Source: Flavobacterium psychrophilum
GTDB lineage: Bacteria; Bacteroidota; Bacteroidia; Flavobacteriales; Flavobacteriaceae
Direction of reading: 5' to 3'
Assembly (NCBI GenBank): GCA_003243255.1
Contig: QFQM01000057.1
Coordinates: 1 to 24,644, forward strand
Length of the DNA: 24,644 nt
Part shown: positions 1 to 7,682 of the stretch, in pieces
How the letters are laid out: every line of letters begins with the position of its first letter
Position numbering within the stretch: the stretch's first letter is position 1
The notes under the pieces: generated by a model
What the model saw: the letters and a program-made list of their open reading frames with translations, nothing else
The model's database searches: none
What the model was told of the DNA's origin: nothing
Program-made: the position numbers and the translations under genes

Positions 1-321
1 AGAAACAACAGTATTATTCTTATTGGTTTCTGATGAATTATGAGTTTCCGTTACAGTAGGAGAACTTGAGGTTCCTTCTGTTTGTGTACTGATAATATTA
101 TGTGTGCCTTCTAAATTAGAAAGTACAAAAGCTGCTGCCGTAATGCCAACAACGGTACAACTGATAATATACAGCCAGAAGAATGGGAAAAATTTCTTTT
201 TCTTTTTCTGTTGTTTGTCAAGGTCGGCACTAAGAGCACCCCACATAGCATCGTTGGGCTGCCTGTCGAGGCTGTCCAGTTTTTCACGAATTGCTTTTCC
301 TATGTCTTTTTTAGCTTCCAT
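1..321 (-). CDS. Membrane protein, probable anti-sigma partner (3' end cut off by window)
   Basis: This frame is open from an ATG at 321 to the window edge, 107 codons without a stop. It starts MEAKKDIGKAIREKLDSLD, followed by a charged cytoplasmic stretch rich in Lys (QQKKKKK), one membrane segment (about residues 47-67, FFPFFWLYIISC...AAAFVL), then a Ser/Thr/Asn-rich periplasmic part. The start overlaps the 3' end of the ECF sigma gene by 11 bp, so the two are translationally coupled. In Bacteroidota a small N-terminal cytoplasmic segment plus one helix directly after an ECF sigma gene is the usual place and form of an anti-sigma factor. No zinc-binding anti-sigma (HxxxCxxC) motif is visible, so the anti-sigma role is inferred from position and topology only. 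The C-terminus is missing. Confidence 0.75.
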   Translation of the reverse strand, partial: MEAKKDIGKAIREKLDSLDRQPNDAMWGALSADLDKQQKKKKKFFPFFWLYIISCTVVGITAAAFVLSNLEGTHNIISTQTEGTSSSPTVTETHNSSETNKNNTVVS

Positions 322-859
322 GGCTTTGGGTATGCTCAGCATTTTTCAGTGCTGTAATTTTTTCTTTTAATATGGCTTTTGCCCTGTGCAGGTTCGATTT
401 CGATGTGCTTTCGGATATCGACAGCATTACAGCAATTTCTTTGTGCGGATAATCATCCAGTTCATACAGGCAGAATACAAGCCGGTACTGATCGGGCAGT
501 TGCTGTACCATTTCCAGTATCATATCTGCCGGAATATTCATTTCTTCTTCGCCCACATCGGTGTCGCCTGTAAAGTTATCCTTTATGGGGGTCAGTTGTT
601 TTGTTTTTTTAAATCCGTTTATGGCTTTGTTAATGGTAATCCTTTTCATCCAGCCTTCAAAAGAACCTGTGCCTTTAAATTTATCGATGGTAGTAAATAT
701 TTCGATAAACGCATTGTGCAGGTTGTCTTCGGCTTCAGCTTCGTTAGGGCAATACTTAAGACACAGAGAGAAAAGTACCCCCTTGTAAAGGTGGTACAAT
801 TCTTCCTGCGAACCGCGGTTGTAGTTGCGGCATCCTTTTATGATTTGCTCTAAGTTCAA
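311..859 (-). CDS. RNA polymerase ECF-type sigma factor, TTG start
   Basis: This is a 182-residue sigma-70-family protein of ECF size and organisation. Region 2 lies at about residues 20-85, with the acidic NEAEAEDNLHNAFIEIF part and the GSFEGWMKRITINKAI part that contacts the -10 element. A short acidic linker (about 95-110) follows, then region 4 at about 118-170 with a helix-turn-helix (LPDQYRLVFCLYELDDYPHKEIA and the following SISESTSKSNLHRAK). It directs core polymerase to a specific promoter set. The start codon is TTG at 857-859: homologues begin MNLxxIIxGC, no ATG lies upstream before an in-frame stop, and the conserved N-terminus would be lost with any later start. The gene overlaps the downstream membrane protein by 11 bp, which points to a sigma/anti-sigma pair. 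The signal it answers cannot be read from sequence. Confidence 0.93.
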   Translation of the reverse strand: MNLEQIIKGCRNYNRGSQEELYHLYKGVLFSLCLKYCPNEAEAEDNLHNAFIEIFTTIDKFKGTGSFEGWMKRITINKAINGFKKTKQLTPIKDNFTGDTDVGEEEMNIPADMILEMVQQLPDQYRLVFCLYELDDYPHKEIAVMLSISESTSKSNLHRAKAILKEKITALKNAEHTQSHGS

Positions 860-866
860 GAATGAG

Positions 867-903
867 GTTTAAAGTGTTAAAGCTAAGTATTTAAGCGTTA
901 ATT
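867..903. repeat. Degenerate tandem repeat, about 7-nt unit
   Basis: The plus strand reads as successive TTAAAG/CTAAGTA/TTTAAGC/GTTAATT units in register of 7 from 876, with one 9-nt unit before. It fills the 38-bp gap between the lipoprotein gene and the sigma gene and overlaps the lipoprotein stop codon (898-900). The units are imperfect and AT-rich, so the call is weak taken alone; it is listed because three clearer arrays occupy the same kind of position. Confidence 0.4.
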
Positions 904-1758
904 CTGGAAAAAATAATCAATGAAGCAGAAGGGCTGCCCCTGTATTGTTATTGTCTGGTCTTGCGGATAGCCTTCCTGGCCAAAGCCATTGTAGAATAAA
1001 GTTTCAGAATGATAGACAGAGTTTCCTCCAATTGAAAAGTCCTGTAAATGATAGTTGGTAGACAATGCACAGGCTTCAAGTTTAAGTGCCTTAAGGACTT
1101 CGTTGTTTATTTGCACTGTTGATCTCTCAAGATTAGCAGGCATGCTATTAGGGTAGTATGAGAATGTTCCCATTTGTTCCAGGGCTCCGGTAACTCCCTG
1201 TGCTATTAACGCAACAGGCTTAGTGTTACCACCGAATTGAAGCGAAGTAGCGCTGGTGATAACATCACCCATAACTTCGGTATGTGCTGCGATATAACCA
1301 TCTTCATTATAGGTAAAAAGGCCAATGTTGCCAAAAGCTCCGGGCGAAACCAGTTGATCTACTGAAACAGTGTTGTCTTCATAAGTATATAAATATGTTC
1401 CTTCAGAGCTGATGTAGTAAATAAGTCTGCCTTGTGTATCATATTCTTCGACAGTTGAAGCTATGGTTACACCACTGGGGTCTTTTTTATCTATGTTATA
1501 ATTGCTGGTGTTGTAAGTGTGTACATTACGCCACATAAAATTACCACTGGCATCATAGGTGCTGTCGGCAACAATATGCATATTGCTGTCATAGTATTTT
1601 ACATTACGGGTCTCAAAATTTTCCACTGTTGGAAAATAAGTAATCGTCTTGTTAAGTGTCATCGGTGATTCATTCGGATTGGTGTCTTCCGTATCATTGT
1701 CAGAACAAGAACCCAAAGCTAAAGCGGTAGCGAATACCACTAGGAAATGTTTTTTCAT
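898..1758 (-). CDS. Secreted lipoprotein with YD-like segments, unknown function
   Basis: The 286-residue product has a type II signal peptide: MKKHFLVVFATALALGSC with lipobox cysteine at position 18, followed by SDNDTEDTNPNE. There is no Asp at +2, though Asp occurs at +3. The mature part is rich in Tyr, Asn, Asp and Thr, with recurring YDxxGxxxxxxxxTY-like units (YDASGNFMWRNVHTY, YDTQGRLIYYI, YNEDGYI). This resembles the beta-strand units of RHS/YD-type and DUF4595-like lipoproteins of Bacteroidota. That suggests a beta-rich, membrane-anchored protein, but no catalytic motif is recognisable. It stands alone: 75 bp separate it from the next gene upstream and 38 bp from the sigma gene downstream. 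I do not assign a function. Confidence 0.85.
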   Translation of the reverse strand: MKKHFLVVFATALALGSCSDNDTEDTNPNESPMTLNKTITYFPTVENFETRNVKYYDSNMHIVADSTYDASGNFMWRNVHTYNTSNYNIDKKDPSGVTIASTVEEYDTQGRLIYYISSEGTYLYTYEDNTVSVDQLVSPGAFGNIGLFTYNEDGYIAAHTEVMGDVITSATSLQFGGNTKPVALIAQGVTGALEQMGTFSYYPNSMPANLERSTVQINNEVLKALKLEACALSTNYHLQDFSIGGNSVYHSETLFYNGFGQEGYPQDQTITIQGQPFCFIDYFFQN

Positions 1759-1833
1759 AATAATTACTTTTTTAGATTTACCCTTTAGTAATTGAAAATG
1801 AAAAAGGTTGCGTGTGGGTGAAAAATATTTTTA

Positions 1834-2556
1834 TTAATTTATTTTCAGAGGTTTTACATCCATTACTTTACACCATTCTTTTACAGACAGAGGTTTCCAT
1901 TCTTTATCAGTAAAAACACTATACATATATTTAAACTGTTTTTCATTTAGGAAAATAATGGAGCCTTCATTGCCTCCATGAATAAGGTAGACGCGGTCTT
2001 CTTTTTTTTGAAGAGTCAATTCAGTATTTATTATATCGGCAAATGTCTGGGCAGCTTCACCCCATCCGGTCTCCTTAAAGTTTTTAAAGATGGTATAGTT
2101 ATTTCCGTTAATTGTTATTGAATGGTTCAGCGAGTTAGTTTTGGTGTCCCACTCTTCAGTATGATTTGTAACAGTCATCTTAAGTCCTATCTTATCAAAG
2201 GCAGGTTGAAGTTCAGTCAGCATAGATGTAAAACCACCAGCTTCAAATAACGTTTCACCATCACACATGTATAGCCTGTAATCTTTTGGTATGCCGGTCT
2301 CATTATCCCAGATGGTGACTGGTGATGCACCAGGATCAAAATCTTTTGTAATAGTGTCTTTAAGCGCCTGAACATCTTTTGGATTTACATATTTAAAATA
2401 GCCCAGTTCATCGAGTTTCGCTGCAAACTCTTTTCCGCTAACCGATGAAGCAGGAATTACTGCTGTTGCTTGTTTTTCCTGAGTAGTCTTGTCTGAACAT
2501 GAAAGTGTGCTCAATGCAGTTATTAATGCAAAAGCTAATAGAATATTTGCCTTCAT
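1834..2556 (-). CDS. Lipoprotein of unknown function
   Basis: This 240-residue protein starts with a lipoprotein signal peptide (MKANILLAFALITALSTLSC, lipid-attachment Cys at position 20), then a short polar linker and a globular mixed alpha/beta domain. Near the C-terminus are YLIHGGNEGSIIFLN and a closing VKEWCKVMDVKPLKIN. I recognise no catalytic motif and no named family. The start codon lies 2 bp after the stop of the DUF853 ATPase gene, so the two are co-transcribed and probably expressed together, although one product is cytoplasmic and the other lipid-anchored in the envelope. A small charged lipoprotein in this position is not something I can tie to the ATPase functionally. Confidence 0.85.
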   Translation of the reverse strand: MKANILLAFALITALSTLSCSDKTTQEKQATAVIPASSVSGKEFAAKLDELGYFKYVNPKDVQALKDTITKDFDPGASPVTIWDNETGIPKDYRLYMCDGETLFEAGGFTSMLTELQPAFDKIGLKMTVTNHTEEWDTKTNSLNHSITINGNNYTIFKNFKETGWGEAAQTFADIINTELTLQKKEDRVYLIHGGNEGSIIFLNEKQFKYMYSVFTDKEWKPLSVKEWCKVMDVKPLKIN

Positions 2557-2558
2557 AT

Positions 2559-4094
2559 TTACTTCCCAAACATTTTATTCAATACCCCAAATACACCTCT
2601 TATAAATGTAGCACTTGTAACAGTCTTGATGATCTGTTTTTCAATAGTGCCTCCCATAGTAGAAGTTGATTGTTTTGGAACTGCCTTAGCGGCTTTTTCC
2701 TCTGCTTTCTGTTGTTCTGCCTGTGCCTCTTGTTGCAATGCGGCTTCCATCTTACGGGTCAGGATTTCGCAGGCACTTTCGCGGTCTATGACTTCACTAT
2801 ATTTTTTAACCAGCTTTGAGGAAGCATTCAGTTGCGAGATTTCATCAGCGGTTAAAATATCCATACGGCTCATCGGTGCGCGTAGCATGGTTGCGGCAAG
2901 TGGGGTAGGATTTCCTTTTTCGCTCAATGCAGTAACAAGGGCTTCACCGGTTCCCAGTTGGGTAATTATCTCATCCGTATTGTAAAAGTCTGATAGCGGA
3001 TAGTTCTCAGCAGTAAGTTTGATGGCTTTGCGATCGGTAGCGGTAAAGGCACGAAGCGCATGCTGAATTTTAAGCCCCAGCTGGCTCAGTACACCGTTAG
3101 GTACATCAGTTGGGTTTTGGGTTACAAAGAAGATACCCACACCTTTAGAACGTATCAGTTTTACGATGGTCTCGATTTGATCCAGCAATGTTTTAGTCGC
3201 CTCATCAAAAATAAGGTGGGCTTCGTCAATGAATATTACCAGCTCCGGCTGGTCAGCATCGCCTTTTTCGGGCATCGTGTTGTAGATTTCCGCTAAAAGC
3301 GAAAGCATGAATGTGGAGAACAGCTTAGGTTTATCCTGAATATCCGTAAGGCGGATAATGTTTACATAACCACGACCCTGATCATCTATGCGCATCAGGT
3401 CATGAATATCAAATGACAGTTCACCAAAGAACAAATCGGCGTCCTGTTGTTCCAGCTCAATTATTTTGCGAAGTATAGCTCCCGATGTAGACGTCGAGAT
3501 CATTCCGTATTCTTTTTCGATTTCGGCTTTGCCTTCATCGGTAATGTATTGCAGTACTTTTTTGATGTCTTTCAGGTCAAGCAATGGCATGTTATTGTCG
3601 TCACAGTACTTGAAGATCACATTTACAACACCTGTCTGGGTGTCATTCAATCCTAACACACGTGAAAACAATACCGGCCCAAATTCCGAAACAGTAGAGC
3701 GCAATCTAACCCCATCCTGATGTGATAACGACATCAGCTCTACAGGAAAAGCTTTTGCCTCATAGGGTAGTCCTATTTTTGTGTGTCTTTCAGTAATAAA
3801 TGGCTGAACTTCGGCTGCTTTGGCAATACCGCTCAAATCGCCTTTTATATCCATCATCAGTACAGGAACGCCATTTTCAGAAAGCTGCTCTGCCAGTACT
3901 TGCAGAGTCTTTGTTTTACCGGTACCTGTAGCTCCGGCAATCAGCCCGTGGCGGTTCATGGTTTTAAGCGGGATCTTCACGAATGCACCCTGAACAGGAG
4001 TTTCGTTAAGCATTGCGGTGCCAAGGGTTATTGATGAGCCTTTAGGCTGGTAACCTGAAGTAATGGATTCTAAAAAGCGGGCTGTATCTGCCAT
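2559..4094 (-). CDS. HerA-like AAA/FtsK-fold ATPase, DUF853 (YjgR) family
   Basis: The 511-residue protein matches the DUF853/YjgR family, relatives of the HerA helicase/translocase. It has Walker A GATGTGKT at residues 54-61, the VPVLMMDIKGDLSGIA segment at about 76-91 that is diagnostic of this family, Walker B LVIFIDEAHLIFDEA at 285-299, and the sensor-like FFVTQNPTDVPNGVLSQLG segment after it. An Ala/Gln/Glu/Lys-rich coiled stretch at about 450-475 (KMEAALQQEAQAEQQKAEE) precedes a short C-terminal tail. It is a cytoplasmic P-loop NTPase; its substrate in the cell is unknown, and DNA translocation is inferred from the HerA relationship. There is no nuclease (NurA) gene next door. Length is typical for the family, and the next gene begins 2 bp after its stop. 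Confidence 0.92.
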   Translation of the reverse strand: MADTARFLESITSGYQPKGSSITLGTAMLNETPVQGAFVKIPLKTMNRHGLIAGATGTGKTKTLQVLAEQLSENGVPVLMMDIKGDLSGIAKAAEVQPFITERHTKIGLPYEAKAFPVELMSLSHQDGVRLRSTVSEFGPVLFSRVLGLNDTQTGVVNVIFKYCDDNNMPLLDLKDIKKVLQYITDEGKAEIEKEYGMISTSTSGAILRKIIELEQQDADLFFGELSFDIHDLMRIDDQGRGYVNIIRLTDIQDKPKLFSTFMLSLLAEIYNTMPEKGDADQPELVIFIDEAHLIFDEATKTLLDQIETIVKLIRSKGVGIFFVTQNPTDVPNGVLSQLGLKIQHALRAFTATDRKAIKLTAENYPLSDFYNTDEIITQLGTGEALVTALSEKGNPTPLAATMLRAPMSRMDILTADEISQLNASSKLVKKYSEVIDRESACEILTRKMEAALQQEAQAEQQKAEEKAAKAVPKQSTSTMGGTIEKQIIKTVTSATFIRGVFGVLNKMFGK

Positions 4095-4165
4095 TGTAGT
4101 GTTGGTTTATTTAAGATTCTAAGTTCGGGATAATTTTTTAATGCGACTTTATTTTGAAGTAAAAT

Positions 4166-5128
4166 TTAAAAACTGATTTCCACTTCGTTCTGCATTTTCT
4201 GAAGGTAAAATTCAATCTTCTGGTGCCCACGGTTAAAAAATAATTTCCTGTCGCGTGTGCCGGACTGGTTCAGTGATTTCGAACTGCGAACCTGATGCTT
4301 AAAAAAGTCAAGTGCATTCTGGCAGGTCGTTTTATCTGCAGTAATGAAATAGCCTAACATAGTATAAGGAACAAACAAAGATTGCTGCTGTTTAGCAGAA
4401 AGCAAAACATTGTTGTTTAAAATAAGGAGTTCATTGTAGTAGAGGTTAAAGCCTGTATCGGTTTTACTGCAACGCTCCTCAGCAGTAGTAAGTATCTTTT
4501 TCAGGTCTTCACATAAGGCAATGGCGTTGGGCAGGGAGAGCAGCCCCGACTGAAAGAAATAATATACCTGTTGCAGTGTACTGTTTATGGTAGTGTCGTT
4601 CCACACCTCGTTTACTTCCACTTTGTCGTAAACGGCTTTAAGTCCTGAACTGTATTCAAGCAACGAACTGTTTATGGAAAAATTCTCAAAGCTGTCCTGG
4701 TTTTGCGTACCCGATAACAGGTTCAACCATACGTATAATTTGAATTTGGATAGCAGTGTTCCGCCTATGGTATAAAACAAGGGAATGTCCTTCGCAGAAT
4801 AGTACATAACCGTGTCAGGCATATGAAGGTAGTCTTTTAGTTTCTCGGACGACTCTTTAAAATAGTTTTCCATGTCCTGCATGGAGCGTATTTCACTTGT
4901 CTTTTGCACTATTACATTTTCCTCACCGGTAAAAAGTGAGTCCATGGATAGTAAATAATGCCTGCATAGCGTAATGGTTTCTTCAATAGAAAACTTGCTC
5001 TTTTGAGATACCCGTCTGTGTGAAGCATCATAACTGATGTTAAGTATTGCAGCAATCTCATCGATTAATGAAAACGATTTTTCCAGCTTCTGCCGTATGG
5101 CTTTTAGCAATTTATCCTGATTATCCAT
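4166..5128 (-). CDS. HTH transcriptional regulator (divergent from surface protein)
   Basis: The N-terminal 75 residues form a helix-turn-helix (SLIDEIAAILNISYDASHRRVSQKSKFSIEET) in which AILNISYDASHRRV is the likely turn and recognition helix. A long helical C-terminal region of about 240 residues, rich in Leu and Phe, has no recognisable ligand domain. This layout is common in Bacteroidota regulators that are annotated only as DNA-binding. The open frame can begin at a GTG (5141-5143), but a TAnnTTTG promoter element overlaps that GTG, so the ATG at 5126-5128 is the better start, giving 320 residues. The gene is divergent from the surface-repeat gene at 5230 and shares a 100-bp promoter region with it, so control of that operon is a reasonable inference. 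Confidence 0.8.
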   Translation of the reverse strand: MDNQDKLLKAIRQKLEKSFSLIDEIAAILNISYDASHRRVSQKSKFSIEETITLCRHYLLSMDSLFTGEENVIVQKTSEIRSMQDMENYFKESSEKLKDYLHMPDTVMYYSAKDIPLFYTIGGTLLSKFKLYVWLNLLSGTQNQDSFENFSINSSLLEYSSGLKAVYDKVEVNEVWNDTTINSTLQQVYYFFQSGLLSLPNAIALCEDLKKILTTAEERCSKTDTGFNLYYNELLILNNNVLLSAKQQQSLFVPYTMLGYFITADKTTCQNALDFFKHQVRSSKSLNQSGTRDRKLFFNRGHQKIEFYLQKMQNEVEISF

Positions 5129-5142
5129 GTTTGCGATTTTCA

Positions 5143-5176
5143 CAAATATAATATTTAATATAATTCATTTTCACAA
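5143..5176 (-). promoter_or_regulatory. Promoter of the HTH regulator gene
   Basis: On the minus strand TATATTTG (5143-5150) matches the Bacteroidota -7 consensus TAnnTTTG, and a TTG (5174-5176) lies 23 bp upstream, at the edge of the allowed 17-23 bp. Transcription would start near 5137, about 8 nt before the ATG at 5128, giving a very short leader and excluding the upstream GTG as start. Confidence 0.5.
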
Positions 5177-5197
5177 CTTTAATTGTTTTAATCACAA

Positions 5198-5205
5198 TAA
5201 GTTTG
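5198..5205 (+). promoter_or_regulatory. Possible -7 element of the surface-protein operon
   Basis: TAAGTTTG fits TAnnTTTG and lies 24 bp before the ATG at 5230. No good TTG is found 17-23 bp upstream, so the -33 element is weak or the promoter needs an activator; the divergent HTH regulator is a candidate. Confidence 0.4.
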
Positions 5206-5229
5206 ATTTGAAATTTTAATCAATCACTT

Positions 5230-6000
5230 ATGAAGACAAATCTAATCGTATTGCTAATGCTGTTCCTCCAGAGTTCCTTAGTAATTGCTCAGGACACTAT
5301 AGCTGAGAGAAAACTAAGTATCCCCATCGGGATATTTACATCAGATAATAGAGATATTTATGGTTTATCGGTAGGTATAGGCTCCGATTTATATATGGAC
5401 TCAGAAACTGTTGGAGTACGTTCTAATGGTATTCGTATAGAGCCTCTTTCATCGTCGCTGCTTATTGCCACACTTTTTTTCGGGCCGGATCAGGTCATTT
5501 ATCCTAAAAAATCTGAAGAATTTGAAGCTTTCGCCAAAAAAGTGCCTAACGAGATTATTAATGGTATTAATCTGTCATGCGGTACAAATGCTTTTGCCAA
5601 TGTAAACGGGATAACTGTTTCGGCATTGTTGCAATCATTTAAAGATACAAATGGTATTTCGATAACGGGACTTGGCAGTAGTTCGTTTCGTAATAATGGT
5701 ATTCAGATTGCCGGAGCAGGGACTTATGCTACTTATAGCAACGGTCTAATCGTGAGTCTTATGAATACCGAGATTAATACCGGTACAGGTATACAGATAG
5801 GAGCTTTTAACCACTATGTGAATTTTACAGGACTTCAATTAGGCATGTGTAATGATATAAACTCTCAGGCGCAAAAATTTACAGGCTTACAAATAGGAAT
5901 CTATAACAGAACCAAGAAACTAAGAGGGATACAATTAGGGCTTATTAATGTAAATGAAAAGAGAACCCTGCCATTTATTAACTGGAATTTTAAAAATTAA
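5230..6000 (+). CDS. Exported surface-repeat protein (LA_2272-like)
   Basis: The 256-residue protein carries a cleavable signal peptide (MKTNLIVLLMLFLQSSLVIAQ, probable cleavage after AQ near residue 21). The rest consists of short beta units of about 20 residues built on NGI/TGLQxGxxN: NGINLSCGTNAFANVNGI, NGIQIAGAGTYATYSNGL, GTGIQIGAFNHYVNFTGL, TGLQIGIYNRTKKL, then RGIQLGLINVNEKRTLPF. This is the pattern of the LA_2272-type surface-repeat family. The repeats should form a right-handed beta structure outside the inner membrane; function is unknown. The closing aromatic residues WNF are typical of outer-membrane-delivered proteins. The next gene begins 4 bp after its stop, so the two form an operon. 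Confidence 0.82.
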   Translation: MKTNLIVLLMLFLQSSLVIAQDTIAERKLSIPIGIFTSDNRDIYGLSVGIGSDLYMDSETVGVRSNGIRIEPLSSSLLIATLFFGPDQVIYPKKSEEFEAFAKKVPNEIINGINLSCGTNAFANVNGITVSALLQSFKDTNGISITGLGSSSFRNNGIQIAGAGTYATYSNGLIVSLMNTEINTGTGIQIGAFNHYVNFTGLQLGMCNDINSQAQKFTGLQIGIYNRTKKLRGIQLGLINVNEKRTLPFINWNFKN

Positions 6001-6004
6001 GATC

Positions 6005-6607
6005 ATGAAAAACATACCGCTTTTATTGATTGGATTCCGCTTTTTGCTGGCTCCAATAATGATTCTGCTTACTTATATGTATCATGATGCTGTCAGGAGT
6101 GTATTGGTGATTTTACTGTTGCTGGGTATACTGTCTGATGTTTTCGATGGAATCATTGCACGTAAAACAGGTGTTTCTTCTGAAAAACTGAGAAGAATGG
6201 ACAGCCAGACAGATTTAATCTTTTGGGTCAGTGCCGGATGGTGTGCCTGGCTGCTCAATCCTGAAATTGTAATCCATAATAAATACGCCATCATCATGAT
6301 CTTTGTTATGGAAGGCCTTACCTATCTGTTCAGTATACTGAAGTTTGGGAAGGAAACCTGTACCCATGCCTTTCTTTCAAAATTATGGGGTATAACTTTG
6401 TTTATGGCATTTGTGTCCATTATAGGTTTTGGTCAGGCAGGCTGGGCATTTGTCCTGGCAATCGTTTTTGCCTTTATTTCCCATATAGATGTTTACCTCA
6501 TAATCCTGTTCCTGCCGAAATGGACGCACGATGTTCCCAGCTGCTACCACGCCTGGCTTATCAGAAAAGGGAAAAGCTTTAAAAAGAACAGTCTTTTTAA
6601 CGGATAG
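6005..6607 (+). CDS. CDP-alcohol phosphatidyltransferase-like membrane enzyme
   Basis: Starting at ATG 6005 the product has 200 residues and about five membrane helices. The signature of CDP-alcohol phosphatidyltransferases is clear: D45-x2-D48-G49-x2-A52-R53, then D66-x3-D70. These enzymes move a phosphatidyl group from CDP-diacylglycerol to an alcohol at the inner membrane; the alcohol cannot be told from the sequence. The consensus glycine four residues before the third Asp is replaced by Leu62 (KLRRMDSQTD). The open frame extends upstream to 5954, but that would overlap the preceding gene by 47 bp and add a polar stretch, so 6005 is preferred. The C-terminus is basic (RKGKSFKKNSLFNG). It forms an operon with the surface-repeat gene, 4 bp upstream. 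Confidence 0.88.
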   Translation: MKNIPLLLIGFRFLLAPIMILLTYMYHDAVRSVLVILLLLGILSDVFDGIIARKTGVSSEKLRRMDSQTDLIFWVSAGWCAWLLNPEIVIHNKYAIIMIFVMEGLTYLFSILKFGKETCTHAFLSKLWGITLFMAFVSIIGFGQAGWAFVLAIVFAFISHIDVYLIILFLPKWTHDVPSCYHAWLIRKGKSFKKNSLFNG

Positions 6608-6625
6608 CCGTATGCTTACGGTTAT
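6604..6625. terminator. Hairpin between convergent genes, possible weak terminator
   Basis: A 9-bp stem (ATAGCCGTA against TACGGTTAT, one G-T pair) with loop TGCT begins in the stop codon of the phosphatidyltransferase gene. No T-tract follows on either strand, so it is not a standard intrinsic terminator. It sits between convergent genes 6005-6607 (+) and 6714-7682 (-); nothing else is seen in the remaining 90 bp of that spacer. Confidence 0.35.
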
Positions 6626-6713
6626 AGGCAGGCTTTGGCAGCATTCCGTTTTTTATTTTGATGCCTGTTATTTTGCAGCGAGGGTCTTTTATTGGGTTAG
6701 TCATAAAACCTGA

Positions 6714-7682
6714 TTACTTTTTTAGGGTCTTAAGATAGTCCTGAACAAGCTTCAGGCCTTCTTTGTCAACTATGGTTGTTCCCAGCTTAGGCATATCCCT
6801 AACGGTCATTCGGTGCTCTATATTCCATTTGTTGAAGAAAATACCTGTGTTTTCGAATTCATTTTCATATCGCAAATCGAGGCTGTAAGCACCGGCAAAG
6901 CCGTTAGGGTTATGACAATGGGCACAGTTTATTTCAAAATATGCCCTGGCACGTTTTTCTATAGTGAGGCTGCCATCTTTATACGATGGCAGCTTTGTTG
7001 TTTTTTCATGCCCTTTTAACGAAAGCAATCCTTTATTGCTCAGTAGTTGTAATTGGGGAGTCGCTTTTCCCTGAATGAAAACATCCACATTGAGATTACG
7101 GAGTTTTGGACCTATGGGTGTTATTTCGTTATTACTTCTGTGGCAGTCATAACAATCATATACGGTAGGGATCTTATAGTTTATCTGTTTTCTTTCACCG
7201 TCCGGTAGGGTAACAGTTACCGGGACTTTGTCGCCATCGTTTACTAAAAAAGCGTTAGTCTGGTTATTATTCCATTTATAAGTAGCAACATTCCATAAAC
7301 CGTTATGCTTTTTTAATATTCGTGTTTCAATAATTTTTTTCTTCCCCTCTGTTTGTTTTGCGGTATAATAAAAAGTCTTGGCAAGTATTGCTCCGTCTGG
7401 AAAATCAGGAAGGCCGTCACCTTTTGACTTCATTGAAGTTCCAGCAGGCAGCTTTAGCAACCGTTGTTTCTCTGCATAGTCTGTAAACAAGGTAGAGGAG
7501 AGTTGAAGTGCCTGAACGCTGTCAGTAGGAACTAAATCTGACATGTTTCCTTTGAATAATCGGAAGGATGACAGTGAATCAGGGAACTTTATATTGTTTT
7601 TTGAAAAGGCTTCTTTTCCGTTATTAGATGAACACGCTATTAAAATAAAATAAATTAGGAGGGATGTTATTTCTGATTTCAT
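6714..7682 (-). CDS. Diheme c-type cytochrome lipoprotein (SO2930/HNE_0200-like)
   Basis: The 322-residue protein has a short lipoprotein signal (lipobox ILIAC, Cys17) and two heme c attachment motifs, CYDCH at 177-181 and CAHCH at 253-257. A possible Met axial ligand lies near 298 in DMPKLG. The order (about 160 residues of beta-rich domain, first CxxCH, then a second cytochrome-like unit with NCAHCHNPNGFAG) matches a family of diheme proteins known by locus names such as SO2930; I use that name from memory. It should sit in the envelope facing the periplasm and carry electrons; partner unknown. The start overlaps the stop of the DUF3817 gene by 4 bp (ATGA), so it is the last gene of the operon that begins at 8457. 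Confidence 0.85.
   Translation of the reverse strand: MKSEITSLLIYFILIACSSNNGKEAFSKNNIKFPDSLSSFRLFKGNMSDLVPTDSVQALQLSSTLFTDYAEKQRLLKLPAGTSMKSKGDGLPDFPDGAILAKTFYYTAKQTEGKKKIIETRILKKHNGLWNVATYKWNNNQTNAFLVNDGDKVPVTVTLPDGERKQINYKIPTVYDCYDCHRSNNEITPIGPKLRNLNVDVFIQGKATPQLQLLSNKGLLSLKGHEKTTKLPSYKDGSLTIEKRARAYFEINCAHCHNPNGFAGAYSLDLRYENEFENTGIFFNKWNIEHRMTVRDMPKLGTTIVDKEGLKLVQDYLKTLKK

Noticed and set aside
5954..6004. Start of the phosphatidyltransferase at 5954
   Set aside because: It overlaps the previous gene by 47 bp and adds a polar stretch before the first helix.
6581..6598. AAAAAGA-ACAG-TCTTTTT hairpin near the end of the phosphatidyltransferase gene
   Set aside because: It is inside the coding frame and has only one G-C pair, too weak for a terminator.
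6940..6956. TGGCACG followed by T-rich sequence on the plus strand, like a sigma-54 promoter
   Set aside because: It lies inside the diheme cytochrome coding region, on the opposite strand, with no -12 GC and no gene placed to use it.
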